Part shown: positions 48,558-56,819 of the stretch, one piece after another | Layout of the letters: each line of letters opens with the position of its first letter | Position numbering within the stretch: the stretch's first letter is position 1 | Assembly (NCBI RefSeq): GCF_015319355.1 | Contig: NZ_JADILU010000001.1 | Coordinates: 744,001 to 808,000 of the forward strand | Direction of reading: 5' to 3' | Length of the DNA: 64,000 bases | Origin: Psychroserpens luteus | GTDB lineage: Bacteria > Bacteroidota > Bacteroidia > Flavobacteriales > Flavobacteriaceae | The notes under the pieces: generated by a model | Told to the model about the DNA's origin: nothing | The model's input: only the letters and a program-made list of their open reading frames with translations | Databases searched by the model: none | Program-made: the position numbers and the translations under genes

Positions 48558-49619
48558 TTATAATACTTTATTCAATAATTCAATATAAATAATAATCCCT
48601 TCTTCAATTTCAGCAAGATAAATAAATTCATCTGCTGTATGAGAACGTGTGCTGTCACCTGGTCCCAATTTTAAAGATGGACAAGTTAAAACCGATTGAT
48701 CTGATAATGTTGGAGAACCATAAGTTTCTCGACCTAAATCAATACCTGCTTTTACTAAATCGTGATGCATGGGGATTGATGACGAATTTAATCGTAAGCT
48801 ACGTGCTTTAATACTTGTGCAAGGTGATTTTTTCGTTAGTATGTCTGAAATTTCTTGATTAGAATATTTATCATTTACACGAACATCAATCACTAAATCA
48901 ACTTCCGAAGGAATAGCATTATGTTGCTTTCCTGCATTGATTTGTGTCACAGTCATCTTTACATCACCTAATACTGGCGACTTTCTTTCAAATTTAAAAT
49001 CTTGAAACCATTTTAAAACATCAATAGTATTGTAAATCGCATTGTCGGTATTTGGATGTGCAGCATGACTTGCAGTACCTTTTACTTTAGCATCAAAAAC
49101 CACTAAGCCCTTTTCGGCAATGGCTAATTGCATTAATGTTGGTTCTCCAACAATGGCTACATCTACTTTTGGAATCACAGATAACATACTGTTTAGGCCA
49201 TTTGGTCCACTGCTTTCTTCTTCAGCAGATGCAACGATAACCAAATTATAATTCCCATTTTTCTTGTCATAGAAATGAGTAAATGTTGCAATTAAAGACA
49301 CCAAGCAACCACCAGCATCATTACTTCCTAAGCCAAATAATTTCCCGTCTTCTACTATCGCTTTTAATGGATCTTTAGTGTAACCATTATTTGGTTTAAC
49401 CGTATCGTGATGAGAATTTAAAAGCAGTGTAGGCTTCTTCTCATCAAAATATTTATTAGTTGCCCAAACGTTGTTTTTGTTTCGTTTAAACGGAATACTA
49501 TTTGTTGTAAACCAATTCTCAATGAGTAAAGCTGTGTGCTCTTCTTCCGAAGAGAAAGATTGTGTTTCTACGAGCTTTTTCAATAAAGCAATAGCTTTTG
49601 TTGTGAGTTTTTCTATCAT
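48558..49619 (-). CDS. argE: M20-family N-acylcitrulline/acylornithine deacylase
   Basis: 353 residues from the ATG at 49619, which overlaps the argB stop by the ATGA pattern and so fixes the start. M20 metal ligands are in LNSHHDTVKPN, GLGSNDAGGC, SAEEESSGPNG and near the C-terminal SHTADEF. In operons that contain ArgF', carbamoylation precedes deacylation, so the natural substrate is expected to be N-acetyl- or N-succinyl-citrulline rather than acylornithine. It lies between argB and argH. Confidence 0.88.
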   Translation of the reverse strand: MIEKLTTKAIALLKKLVETQSFSSEEEHTALLIENWFTTNSIPFKRNKNNVWATNKYFDEKKPTLLLNSHHDTVKPNNGYTKDPLKAIVEDGKLFGLGSNDAGGCLVSLIATFTHFYDKKNGNYNLVIVASAEEESSGPNGLNSMLSVIPKVDVAIVGEPTLMQLAIAEKGLVVFDAKVKGTASHAAHPNTDNAIYNTIDVLKWFQDFKFERKSPVLGDVKMTVTQINAGKQHNAIPSEVDLVIDVRVNDKYSNQEISDILTKKSPCTSIKARSLRLNSSSIPMHHDLVKAGIDLGRETYGSPTLSDQSVLTCPSLKLGPGDSTRSHTADEFIYLAEIEEGIIIYIELLNKVL

Positions 49620-50392
49620 TTTTGAATGGTTGTATAAATTGTGTTCGTTGAAAAAAGCATACTTGGTTTTCCTATGCATACCTTGGCAACATTATTATGT
49701 ATGGCATGAAAACAATTATTCAGTTTAGGTAACATGCCATCAGCAATAATCCCATCGTCAATTAAGGTTTGATACGTTTTGGTATTTATGTTTTTTACTA
49801 CGGAATTTTCGTCGGAAATATCTTCTAAAACACCATTTTTTTCAAAACAGTAATAGAGTTCTGTTTTATAGTTTTTTGCAAAACCAATCGCTAATTCTGA
49901 AGCAATTGTATCTGCATTGGTATTTAATAATTGTCCGTTTTTATCATGAGTAATAGCACAGAAAACTGGCGTTATGTTATTTTTTAAAAGGAGTTCTAAT
50001 GTATTTGTGTTTACCTGTTTTATATCGCCAGCAAAGCCATAATCTATTGGTTGACTCGATCTTTTTTCTGAAACAATAGTATTACCATCAGCTCCAGAAA
50101 AACCAATAGCATTACAGTTGTTTGCTTGTAATTGTGCAATGATGTTTTTATTGATTTTTCCTGCATAGACCATAGTGATGATGTCTAAATTAGCTTCATC
50201 TGTGATGCGTCTACCGTCATTCATTTGTACAGGAATATTCATTTTTTGAGCCATTTGCGTCGCTAGTTTTCCACCACCATGAACCAATAATTTTGGTCCT
50301 TCCAATTCTGAAAATTGACTTAGAAATGACAGTAATGCTTTTTCGTCATCAATGATGTTTCCGCCTATTTTTATGATTTTTAATGTTTCCAT
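49616..50392 (-). CDS. argB: Acetylglutamate kinase (N-acylglutamate kinase)
   Basis: 258 residues. KIGGNIIDDE (N-terminal nucleotide loop), LVHGGGKLATQMA and NTNADTIASELAIG match the amino-acid kinase family. It phosphorylates the acylated glutamate. The stop overlaps the argE start. The upstream gap to argF' carries a palindromic repeat. Given the argF' residue discussed below, the acyl group may be succinyl. Confidence 0.94.
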   Translation of the reverse strand: METLKIIKIGGNIIDDEKALLSFLSQFSELEGPKLLVHGGGKLATQMAQKMNIPVQMNDGRRITDEANLDIITMVYAGKINKNIIAQLQANNCNAIGFSGADGNTIVSEKRSSQPIDYGFAGDIKQVNTNTLELLLKNNITPVFCAITHDKNGQLLNTNADTIASELAIGFAKNYKTELYYCFEKNGVLEDISDENSVVKNINTKTYQTLIDDGIIADGMLPKLNNCFHAIHNNVAKVCIGKPSMLFSTNTIYTTIQK

Positions 50393-50402
50393 TCCTCTTG
50401 TT

Positions 50403-50477
50403 CGTCAAGCTGAACTTGTTTCAGCTTCTCATTATTTATTTTTTTTGATGTGATGCTGAAATAAATTCAGCATGACG
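50403..50477. repeat. Nested palindromic repeat between argF' and argB
   Basis: Two perfect hairpins, AAGCTGAA/TTCAGCTT (50407-50427) and ATGCTGAA/TTCAGCAT (50453-50473), are enclosed by terminal CGTCA (50403-50407) and TGACG (50473-50477). It fills the argF'-argB gap. A related copy is at 51433-51496, and one hairpin of this type recurs at 59732-59750. Confidence 0.85.
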
Positions 50478-50482
50478 TTATA

Positions 50483-51418
50483 TTATAAATCTTCCAAAAT
50501 TTGCTTTAAAACCACTTGCGCAGCAAAAGTTCTATTATTAGCTTGTTTAATAACTACAGATTGGTCGCTATCTAAAACAGCATCTTCAACAACAATATTT
50601 CGTCTCACAGGTAAACAATGCATAAATTTAGCGTTGCCTAGTTTGGCTTTAGTCATCATCCAATTATTATCTTGATTCAGCACTTTTCCATAGTCATTAT
50701 AACTGCTCCAGTTTTTTACATAAACAAAATCGGCATCTTTTAAAGCATCTTCTTGATTATAATTTATTGGTGAGTTTTTAGTGATTTTAGAATTCAGTTC
50801 ATAGCCTTTGGGATGTGTAATTGTGAAATCTACATCCAAATCTTGCATCATTTTTACAAATGAATTTGCAACCGCTTGTGGCAATGCTTTTGGATGAGGT
50901 GCCCAAGATAACACGACTTTAGGCGTTTTTTTCTCTGTTAATTCTGAAATTGTAATCGCATCTGCCAAAGCCTGTAATGGATGAGCAGTTGCAGATTCCA
51001 TGTTTACAATAGGAACTGTAGCGTATTTTTTAAAACTGTTGAGTATGACTTCACCTTCGTCTTTCGCTTTGTCCGTTAACGTTGGGAAAGCTCTAACCGC
51101 AATCACATCTGCATATTGAGAAATCACTTGTGCAGCTTCTTTAATGTGCTCAGATTTATCAAAATTCATTATTGTTCCATCCTCAAACTCTAAGTTCCAA
51201 GCATCGTTGACGTTTAAAATCATCACATCCATTCCTAAGTTTTTTGCTGCTTTTTCTGTGCTTAAACGTGTTCTTAAGCTTGAATTAAAAAACAGCATGA
51301 CCAAAGTTTTGTGTTTTCCTATTTCAGAATACTCAAAAGGATTCATTTTTAATAAAATGGCTTCTTTTATAAGTTCCGAAAGATTTGATATGTCTTTTAA
51401 AGTTGTGAAATTTTTCAT
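50483..51418 (-). CDS. argF': N-acylornithine carbamoyltransferase ArgF' (succinyl-type residue)
   Basis: 311 residues. Carbamoyl-phosphate binding is shown by SSLRTRLSTE (the S-x-RTR motif) and by HCLPVRRN near the C-terminus. It resembles the ArgF' group (acetyl- or succinyl-ornithine carbamoyltransferases) rather than ordinary ornithine transcarbamylase. The residue that separates the two is Glu92 in the Xanthomonas acetyl enzyme and Pro90 in the Bacteroides succinyl enzyme. Here it is Ser89, in NFDKSEHIKEAAQ. Glu-to-Ser change at this site is known to convert the acetyl enzyme to the succinyl type, so succinylornithine is the likelier substrate. Confidence 0.9.
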   Translation of the reverse strand: MKNFTTLKDISNLSELIKEAILLKMNPFEYSEIGKHKTLVMLFFNSSLRTRLSTEKAAKNLGMDVMILNVNDAWNLEFEDGTIMNFDKSEHIKEAAQVISQYADVIAVRAFPTLTDKAKDEGEVILNSFKKYATVPIVNMESATAHPLQALADAITISELTEKKTPKVVLSWAPHPKALPQAVANSFVKMMQDLDVDFTITHPKGYELNSKITKNSPINYNQEDALKDADFVYVKNWSSYNDYGKVLNQDNNWMMTKAKLGNAKFMHCLPVRRNIVVEDAVLDSDQSVVIKQANNRTFAAQVVLKQILEDL

Positions 51419-51432
51419 CTTTTAAATCTTTT

Positions 51433-51496
51433 CGTCAAGCTGAATTTATTTCAGTTTCTCACATTTATGCGATTCTGAAATAAGCTCAGAATGACG
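51433..51496. repeat. Nested palindromic repeat between argD and argF'
   Basis: Terminal CGTCA/TGACG enclose AAGCTGAA/TTCAGTTT and ATTCTGA/TCAGAAT hairpins. It is a slightly diverged copy of the element at 50403-50477, one gene away. Confidence 0.8.
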
Positions 51497-52627
51497 TTAC
51501 TTTTCTAATTCTAATTTTAATGCCTCAAAAAAGCTGTCAATGTGTTTTTTCTGAATCGTCAAAGGTGGAAGGATTCTAATTAAATTTGGATTTTTTGCTC
51601 CACCCGTAAATATGTGATGTTTGAAAATGAGTTGTTTTCTTAATTCGGAAATTGGAAAATCGAATTCAAGTCCGAGCATCAAACCTCGTCCTTTAATTGA
51701 TTTAAGTTGTGGTAATTCTTTTGCTTTTTCTTGAAAATAATCAGAGATATCTGAAGCGTTCTGCATCAAGTTCTCTTTTTCTATCACATCTAATACGGAA
51801 AGCGTAGCAGTGCAGGCTAAATGGTTACCACCAAAAGTAGTTCCTAATAATCCAAAAGATGCTTTTATTGATGGATGAATCAAAATGCCACCAACAGGAA
51901 ATCCGTTACCCATACCTTTAGCAATAGAAATAATATCTGGAGTAATGTTATGTTTTTGAAAAGCGAAAAAATCACCAGTTCTTCCAAAGCCAGATTGCAC
52001 TTCATCTGCAATAAGAACAGTATTGTGTTGTTTGCAAAGTTTTTCTAAGCCTTGATAAAATTCAGTTGTATTTTCATCTAATCCACCAACACCTTGAATA
52101 CATTCGATAATGATTGCACAGGTTTTGCCTGCTTTTAAAATAATTTCAACAGATTCTAAATCGCCTAATTCTACAAAATCAACTTCTTGTTGTGCATTTA
52201 AAGGGGCTACAATTTTAGGATTATCTGTTGCAGCAACAGCAGCCGAAGTTCTTCCGTGGAAAGAATTTTTAAAAGCTAAAATTTTTGTTTTACCATTATG
52301 AAACGATGCAAGTTTCAACGCGTTTTCATTGGCTTCTGCTCCAGAATTACATAAAAATAATTGGTAATCTTTGCAGCCAGATGAGGTTTCAAGCTTATCA
52401 GCTAATTCAACTTGTAAAGGATTTTGAATTGCATTACTATAAAAGCCTAGTTTTTCAACTTGATTAGAAATAGCAGATACATATTTTGGATGAGAATGTC
52501 CGATAGAAATCACAGCATGGCCTCCATAAAGATCAAGATATTCAACACCTTTATCATCGTAAACATAAACGTCTTTTGCGCTTACTGGTGTGACATCGTA
52601 AAGTGGATATACATTAAATAAACTCAT
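51497..52627 (-). CDS. argD: Acylornithine aminotransferase
   Basis: 376 residues, class III PLP aminotransferase. IADEVQSGFGRTGDF and the Lys of ISIAKGMGNGFPVGG (internal aldimine) are clear, with LCNSGAEANENALKLA for cofactor-phosphate binding. It forms N-acetyl- or N-succinyl-ornithine from the semialdehyde. The last base of the repeat at 51433-51496 touches its stop codon. Some ArgD enzymes also serve succinyl substrates. Confidence 0.94.
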   Translation of the reverse strand: MSLFNVYPLYDVTPVSAKDVYVYDDKGVEYLDLYGGHAVISIGHSHPKYVSAISNQVEKLGFYSNAIQNPLQVELADKLETSSGCKDYQLFLCNSGAEANENALKLASFHNGKTKILAFKNSFHGRTSAAVAATDNPKIVAPLNAQQEVDFVELGDLESVEIILKAGKTCAIIIECIQGVGGLDENTTEFYQGLEKLCKQHNTVLIADEVQSGFGRTGDFFAFQKHNITPDIISIAKGMGNGFPVGGILIHPSIKASFGLLGTTFGGNHLACTATLSVLDVIEKENLMQNASDISDYFQEKAKELPQLKSIKGRGLMLGLEFDFPISELRKQLIFKHHIFTGGAKNPNLIRILPPLTIQKKHIDSFFEALKLELEK

Positions 52628-52641
52628 GTTTTTGTTTTTAT

Positions 52642-52717
52642 GTTTGTCATTCAGAGGGAAGCATGACCGAAGAATCTACATTCCAAAAGATTCTTCGCTA
52701 TGCTCTGAATGACAAAC
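52642..52717. repeat. Nested palindromic repeat between proC and argD
   Basis: Perfect 15-base outer arms GTTTGTCATTCAGAG (52642-52656) and CTCTGAATGACAAAC (52703-52717), plus perfect 10-base inner arms CGAAGAATCT (52668-52677) and AGATTCTTCG (52688-52697). It fills the proC-argD gap. Its left half alone occurs at 8671-8700. Confidence 0.9.
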
Positions 52718-52721
52718 ATTA

Positions 52722-53522
52722 TTAAATCTGTTCCTTTTTAATAGCATTAATCTTGTTAAACGATGCAACCATACCTTGTATTAAAGATGAACTCAGTCCT
52801 TTGTGTTCCATTTCATTTAAACCTGTAATCGTACAACCTTGTGGTGTTGTTACTCTATCAATTTCTTCTTCTGGATGATTACCATTTGTGATTAATAAAT
52901 TAGCAGCACCTTCAGAAGTAAACATTGCTAATTCTTGAGCTTCTTTAGCATCAAAGCCTAATTGAATTGCTGCTTGAGTAGTTGCTCGTATGAGTCGCAT
53001 CCAAAACGCAATTCCACTAGCGCAAACAACCGTTGCTGCTTGCATTTGAGATTCTGGAATAGCTAATGTGTGACCCAATCTATTAAAAATAGCTTCTGCG
53101 ATTTTAATACGCTTTTCGCCTTTTTTATTACTACAAATGCAGGTCATTGATTTGCCAACAGCAATCGCAGTATTTGGCATTGCTCTAATAATAAAATTGT
53201 CGCTACCAATTTGAGACTCAATCTTTGGGATTAGAAATCCAGTAATGGTTGAAATTAATACATGATTTTCCGTTAAATAAGGTTTAATGTCATTTAGTAT
53301 TTTTTCAAAATGGGCTGGTTGAACTGCGAAAATCAAAATGTCAGATTGTTTGACAGCTTCAATGTTATCAGTTGTTAATACCACGTTTTTGTAGCCTTCA
53401 AACTCTTGAATATCATCCAAATTTCTTTTAGTTAGATATAAAGTGGTTATAGCGTTTTTGGTAATTAATCCTTTTGCTATTGACTTTCCTAGATTTCCTG
53501 TTCCTATGATTGCTATTTTCAT
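52722..53522 (-). CDS. proC: Pyrroline-5-carboxylate reductase
   Basis: 266 residues. The N-terminal IIGTGNLGKSIAKGL is the NADPH-binding loop, and the C-terminal substrate region shows CASGIAFWMRLIRA and DRVTTPQGCTITGLN. It makes proline from pyrroline-5-carboxylate. It stands inside the arginine operon between argC and argD, linking proline and arginine synthesis, and is flanked by palindromic repeats on both sides (53537-53613 and 52642-52717). Confidence 0.93.
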   Translation of the reverse strand: MKIAIIGTGNLGKSIAKGLITKNAITTLYLTKRNLDDIQEFEGYKNVVLTTDNIEAVKQSDILIFAVQPAHFEKILNDIKPYLTENHVLISTITGFLIPKIESQIGSDNFIIRAMPNTAIAVGKSMTCICSNKKGEKRIKIAEAIFNRLGHTLAIPESQMQAATVVCASGIAFWMRLIRATTQAAIQLGFDAKEAQELAMFTSEGAANLLITNGNHPEEEIDRVTTPQGCTITGLNEMEHKGLSSSLIQGMVASFNKINAIKKEQI

Positions 53523-53536
53523 TTGTTCGTTTTTTT

Positions 53537-53613
53537 ATCCTGCAAGGTTTTAAAAACCTTGTAGGTTTTGTAATCTGGTTGATACCTACAAGGTCTCCAA
53601 GACCTTGCAGGAT
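53537..53613. repeat. Nested palindromic repeat, CCTGCAAGG family, copy 3
   Basis: The most symmetrical copy: outer arms ATCCTGCAAGGT (53537-53548) and ACCTTGCAGGAT (53602-53613), inner arms ACCTTGTAGGT (53556-53566) and ACCTACAAGGT (53584-53594), all perfect. It fills the gap between argC and proC. Confidence 0.9.
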
Positions 53614-53614
53614 A

Positions 53615-54592
53615 TTAAAAGTAATTTGCTTTTAGTTTTAACCCTTCGGTCTCTTCTAAACCAAACATTAAATTCATGTTTTGAACAGCTTGTCCTGATG
53701 CTCCCTTTAATAAATTATCTATTATACTTGTGACAAGTAGTTTGTTATTGTGTTTATGTAAATGAATGATGCACTTGTTCGTATTTACAACTTGCTTTAA
53801 ATGAATCTCTTCATCTGATACAAATGTGAAAGCAGCATCTTTATAATACGATTTATAAAGTGTTTTAGCATCTTCCAAAGTTCCTTCAAATGTTGTGTAT
53901 GCTGTGGCAAAAATCCCTCTGGAAAAATTACCACGATTTGGCATAAAGTGAATTTCAGAATTAAAACCAGTTTGTAATTGGTTTACTGTTTGATTGATTT
54001 CACCTAAATGCTGATGAGTAAAAGGTTTGTAATGTGAAAAATTATTATCTCTCCAAGTAAAATGAGTGGTTGATGATAATGATGTTCCTGCACCTGTAGC
54101 TCCAGTTACTGCATTGATATGAACGTCTTCTTTAATTAAATTTGAATCTGCTAATGGTAATAATGCTAATTGAATTGCAGTTGCAAAACATCCTGGATTT
54201 GCAATGTAGTTAGCCTTTTTGATAGCTTCCTTTTGTGATTCTGGTAAACCGTAAACAAATTCTTTTTCTTCGAAATGCTTATCAAATTCTAATCTAAAAT
54301 CATTACTTAAATCGATGATTTTTGTGTCTTCGGAAAACGTATGATTCTCTAGAAAAGCTTTTGAATTGCCATGACCTAAACACAGAAACAATACATCAAT
54401 ATCAACATTGATTTTATTAGTAAATTCCATTTCCGTAGAACCAATTAAATCTTGATGTACTTTGTGAATTTTATTACCTGCATTTGATGTGCTGTACACA
54501 AAATTGATTTCTACTTTAGAGTGATGAATCAACAATCGTATTAATTCTCCTGCTGTGTAACCTGCACCTCCAATGATTCCTGTCTTAATCAT
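53615..54592 (-). CDS. argC: N-acyl-gamma-glutamyl-phosphate reductase
   Basis: 325 residues. GGAGYTAGELIRLLI is the NADP-binding loop, and the nucleophile is the Cys of ANPGCFATAIQL. HFMPNRGNFSRGIFATAY is the family C-terminal signature. It reduces the acylglutamyl phosphate to the semialdehyde. It overlaps the argG stop by ATGA (54589-54592), so the two are translationally coupled. Confidence 0.95.
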   Translation of the reverse strand: MIKTGIIGGAGYTAGELIRLLIHHSKVEINFVYSTSNAGNKIHKVHQDLIGSTEMEFTNKINVDIDVLFLCLGHGNSKAFLENHTFSEDTKIIDLSNDFRLEFDKHFEEKEFVYGLPESQKEAIKKANYIANPGCFATAIQLALLPLADSNLIKEDVHINAVTGATGAGTSLSSTTHFTWRDNNFSHYKPFTHQHLGEINQTVNQLQTGFNSEIHFMPNRGNFSRGIFATAYTTFEGTLEDAKTLYKSYYKDAAFTFVSDEEIHLKQVVNTNKCIIHLHKHNNKLLVTSIIDNLLKGASGQAVQNMNLMFGLEETEGLKLKANYF

Positions 54593-55773
54593 AATTCTGA
54601 ATTTACTTGCTGGTATATTTTATTCTGATTCCCTAGTATTTTAATAAAACCTTTAGCCTCATCAGCAGTCCAACCTTTGTTTTCTTCTCCATAACTTCCA
54701 AATTTGGCATTCATTAAATCGTGTTTAGAATTAATTCCATCCAAAGAGAAATGATATGGTTTTAAAGTTACAAAAACATCACCTGAAACTTTGTCTTGGC
54801 TGCTTTGTAAAAAAGCTTCCATATCTCGCATAACTGGATCTAGATATTGACCTTCGTGTAAATGCATTCCGTAGAAACTAGACAAATAATCTTTGTGTTG
54901 TAATTGCCATTTAGTCAACGCATGCTTTTCTAATAAATGATGGGCTTTTATAATAATTAAAGCAGCAGCTGCTTCAAAACCAACACGTCCTTTGATACCA
55001 ACTATCGTATCTCCAACATGAATATCTCTGCCAATGGCATAAACCGAAGCTAGATTATTTAAAACTTCAATATTTACTTCAGGATTGTTTTTAATTCCGT
55101 TAACAGCAACTAATTCACCTTTTGAAAAAGTTAAGGTTACTTTTTCATCTTCTACATGCTTTAATTGCGATGGATATGCTGAATCTGGTAATGGTTTTTC
55201 TGAAGTTAAAGTTTCTTCTCCACCAACACTAGTTCCCCAAAGTCCTTTATTGACTGAGTATTTGGCTTTATTCCATGACATATCGATTCCGTTTTCTATG
55301 AGGTAATCAATCTCTTGTTGTCTCGTGAGTTTACCATCTCTAATGGGTGTGATAATTTCAATTTCTGGAGCTAGAGTTTGAAAAATCATATCAAAACGAA
55401 CTTGATCATTACCTGCACCTGTACTTCCGTGGGCAATATATTTGGCATCAATACTTTTTGCGTATTGAACGATTTCAATGGCTTGTATGATTCGTTCAGC
55501 ACTTACAGATAGAGGATAGGTGTTGTTTTTAAGCACATTTCCGAAGATTAAATACTTAATTACTTTATCATAATACGAGGCAATTGCATCAATATTCTTA
55601 TAGGTTGACACACCCATTTTGTAAGCATTACTTTCAATAGTTTTAATTTCTTCGGAAGTAAAACCGCCTGTGTTCACACTTACCGCATGAACATCATAAC
55701 CTGCTTTGCTCAGACTTACTGCGCAATATGAGGTGTCTAAACCTCCACTATATGCTATTACTAATTTGTTCAT
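54589..55773 (-). CDS. argG: Argininosuccinate synthase
   Basis: 394 residues. The PP-loop is AYSGGLDTSYC near the N-terminus, followed by HGSTGAGNDQVRFD and KYSVNKGLWGTS. It joins citrulline and aspartate. Both ends overlap neighbours by ATGA: with the GNAT gene at 55770-55773 and with argC at 54589-54592. Confidence 0.96.
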   Translation of the reverse strand: MNKLVIAYSGGLDTSYCAVSLSKAGYDVHAVSVNTGGFTSEEIKTIESNAYKMGVSTYKNIDAIASYYDKVIKYLIFGNVLKNNTYPLSVSAERIIQAIEIVQYAKSIDAKYIAHGSTGAGNDQVRFDMIFQTLAPEIEIITPIRDGKLTRQQEIDYLIENGIDMSWNKAKYSVNKGLWGTSVGGEETLTSEKPLPDSAYPSQLKHVEDEKVTLTFSKGELVAVNGIKNNPEVNIEVLNNLASVYAIGRDIHVGDTIVGIKGRVGFEAAAALIIIKAHHLLEKHALTKWQLQHKDYLSSFYGMHLHEGQYLDPVMRDMEAFLQSSQDKVSGDVFVTLKPYHFSLDGINSKHDLMNAKFGSYGEENKGWTADEAKGFIKILGNQNKIYQQVNSEL

Positions 55774-56393
55774 TTTTTCTCTTTTTTTAAGAACATAGAT
55801 TGTTTAATGTTTTTCAATCTTGTCCATACTTTTTTGTTATAATGGTGCTCTTCAGTTTTGGATTCCTCTTTTTTTGAAGGATCATAAAGCATACCAGTAC
55901 ATAAACACATTTTTTGTTCTGTCCTCGTTAGTACATCAAAATTTTTGCAAGTTTGACAACCTTTCCAGAATGATTGGTCATCTGTTAATTCTGAAAACGT
56001 GACAGGTTTATAGCCTAAATCACTATTCATTTTCATAACCGCTAATCCTGTTGTGATACTGAATACTTTAGAGTCTGGGAATTTAGTTCTAGAATGTTCA
56101 AAAACAACTTTTTTAATTTGTTTAGCAAGACCTTGATTTCTAAAATCTGGATGTACAATTAGTCCAGAATTAGCAACAAATTTCCCATGGCTCCATGCTT
56201 CGATATAGCAAAAACCCGCAAATTGATCTCCCTCTAAAGCTATTACACCATTTCCGTTTTCCATTTTGGTAATGATGTATTCTGGTTGTCGCTTTGCAAT
56301 ACCTGTACCTCTAACTTTTGCAGCTTCTGCAATAGTTTCGCAAATGATATCTGCGTAGATACTATGGGATTTGTTAGCAATAACAATTTTCAT
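55770..56393 (-). CDS. GNAT acyltransferase with Cys-rich tail, probable N-acylglutamate synthase (ArgA role)
   Basis: 207 residues. The GNAT core is at about residues 1-130, with the acyl-CoA loop HPDFRNQGLAKQIKK (about 81-95). The C-terminal 60 residues hold four cysteines as C146-x2-C149 and C163-x-C165, then a Lys-rich tail; this could bind a metal. It is the first gene of the arginine operon, and no other ArgA or ArgJ is present. Bacteroidota use a GNAT protein in this operon position as N-acetyl- or N-succinyl-glutamate synthase. The role is inferred from position, start of pathway and family; the acyl group is not proven. Confidence 0.75.
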   Translation of the reverse strand: MKIVIANKSHSIYADIICETIAEAAKVRGTGIAKRQPEYIITKMENGNGVIALEGDQFAGFCYIEAWSHGKFVANSGLIVHPDFRNQGLAKQIKKVVFEHSRTKFPDSKVFSITTGLAVMKMNSDLGYKPVTFSELTDDQSFWKGCQTCKNFDVLTRTEQKMCLCTGMLYDPSKKEESKTEEHHYNKKVWTRLKNIKQSMFLKKEKK

Positions 56394-56819
56394 TGTAATT
56401 GAGTTTTAAATTAATATAATGTGATTTGTTTTTGAAAGTAGAACCGGACTCACCTATGTTCTGTAAATAGAAGTACACCCTAAGGGCGACGAGGGAAAAA
56501 GCGACGCAACTCATTATGATTATCTGATGCGATAATTAATGATTGAGAATGGTTTTTGAAAATTGAGTTGTACACAATAAAAAAATAAAAATAATGAATA
56601 TAGAGATTGATGCTAATTAGAAGAATTAGCGAAAGCGTTTTTCCAGGTTTAAACCTGTTGGTCTGGGTGCTCTATATTTGTGTCTTAGTGTAAACATATG
56701 ACTAAACTACGTATTAAATTGTTAACTGCAATAGATGAAATCTTGTTTTTTACGAGATTTATGAATTTCGAAATAAAAGACTTTTAAATTGTAAATATCT
56801 CATTTATAAGTGCTTTTGA
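56394..56819. other. Gene-free gap upstream of the arginine operon
   Basis: 426 bases between two minus-strand units, expected to hold the arginine-operon promoter. No open frame of note. Part of it (about 56440-56510) is richer in G and C than its surroundings. A small inverted repeat ATTATC/GATAAT lies at 56519-56536, a perfect 14-base palindrome at 56644-56657, and a plus-strand TATATTTG promoter-like box at 56673-56680. No good minus-strand promoter was recognised. Confidence 0.6.
56644..56657. promoter_or_regulatory. Perfect 14-base palindrome CAGGTTTAAACCTG
   Basis: A perfect dyad of CAGGTTTAAACCTG, 16 bases upstream of a plus-strand TATATTTG box. It looks like a dimeric regulator site, about 250 bases upstream of the arginine operon start codon, or belongs to an unrecognised plus-strand transcript. 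Confidence 0.4.

Noticed and set aside
56394-56819. Arginine-repressor (ArgR) boxes upstream of the arginine operon
   Set aside because: AT-rich TGAAT-like words are present, but no paired sites fit the known box well enough in such AT-rich sequence, and no argR gene is nearby.
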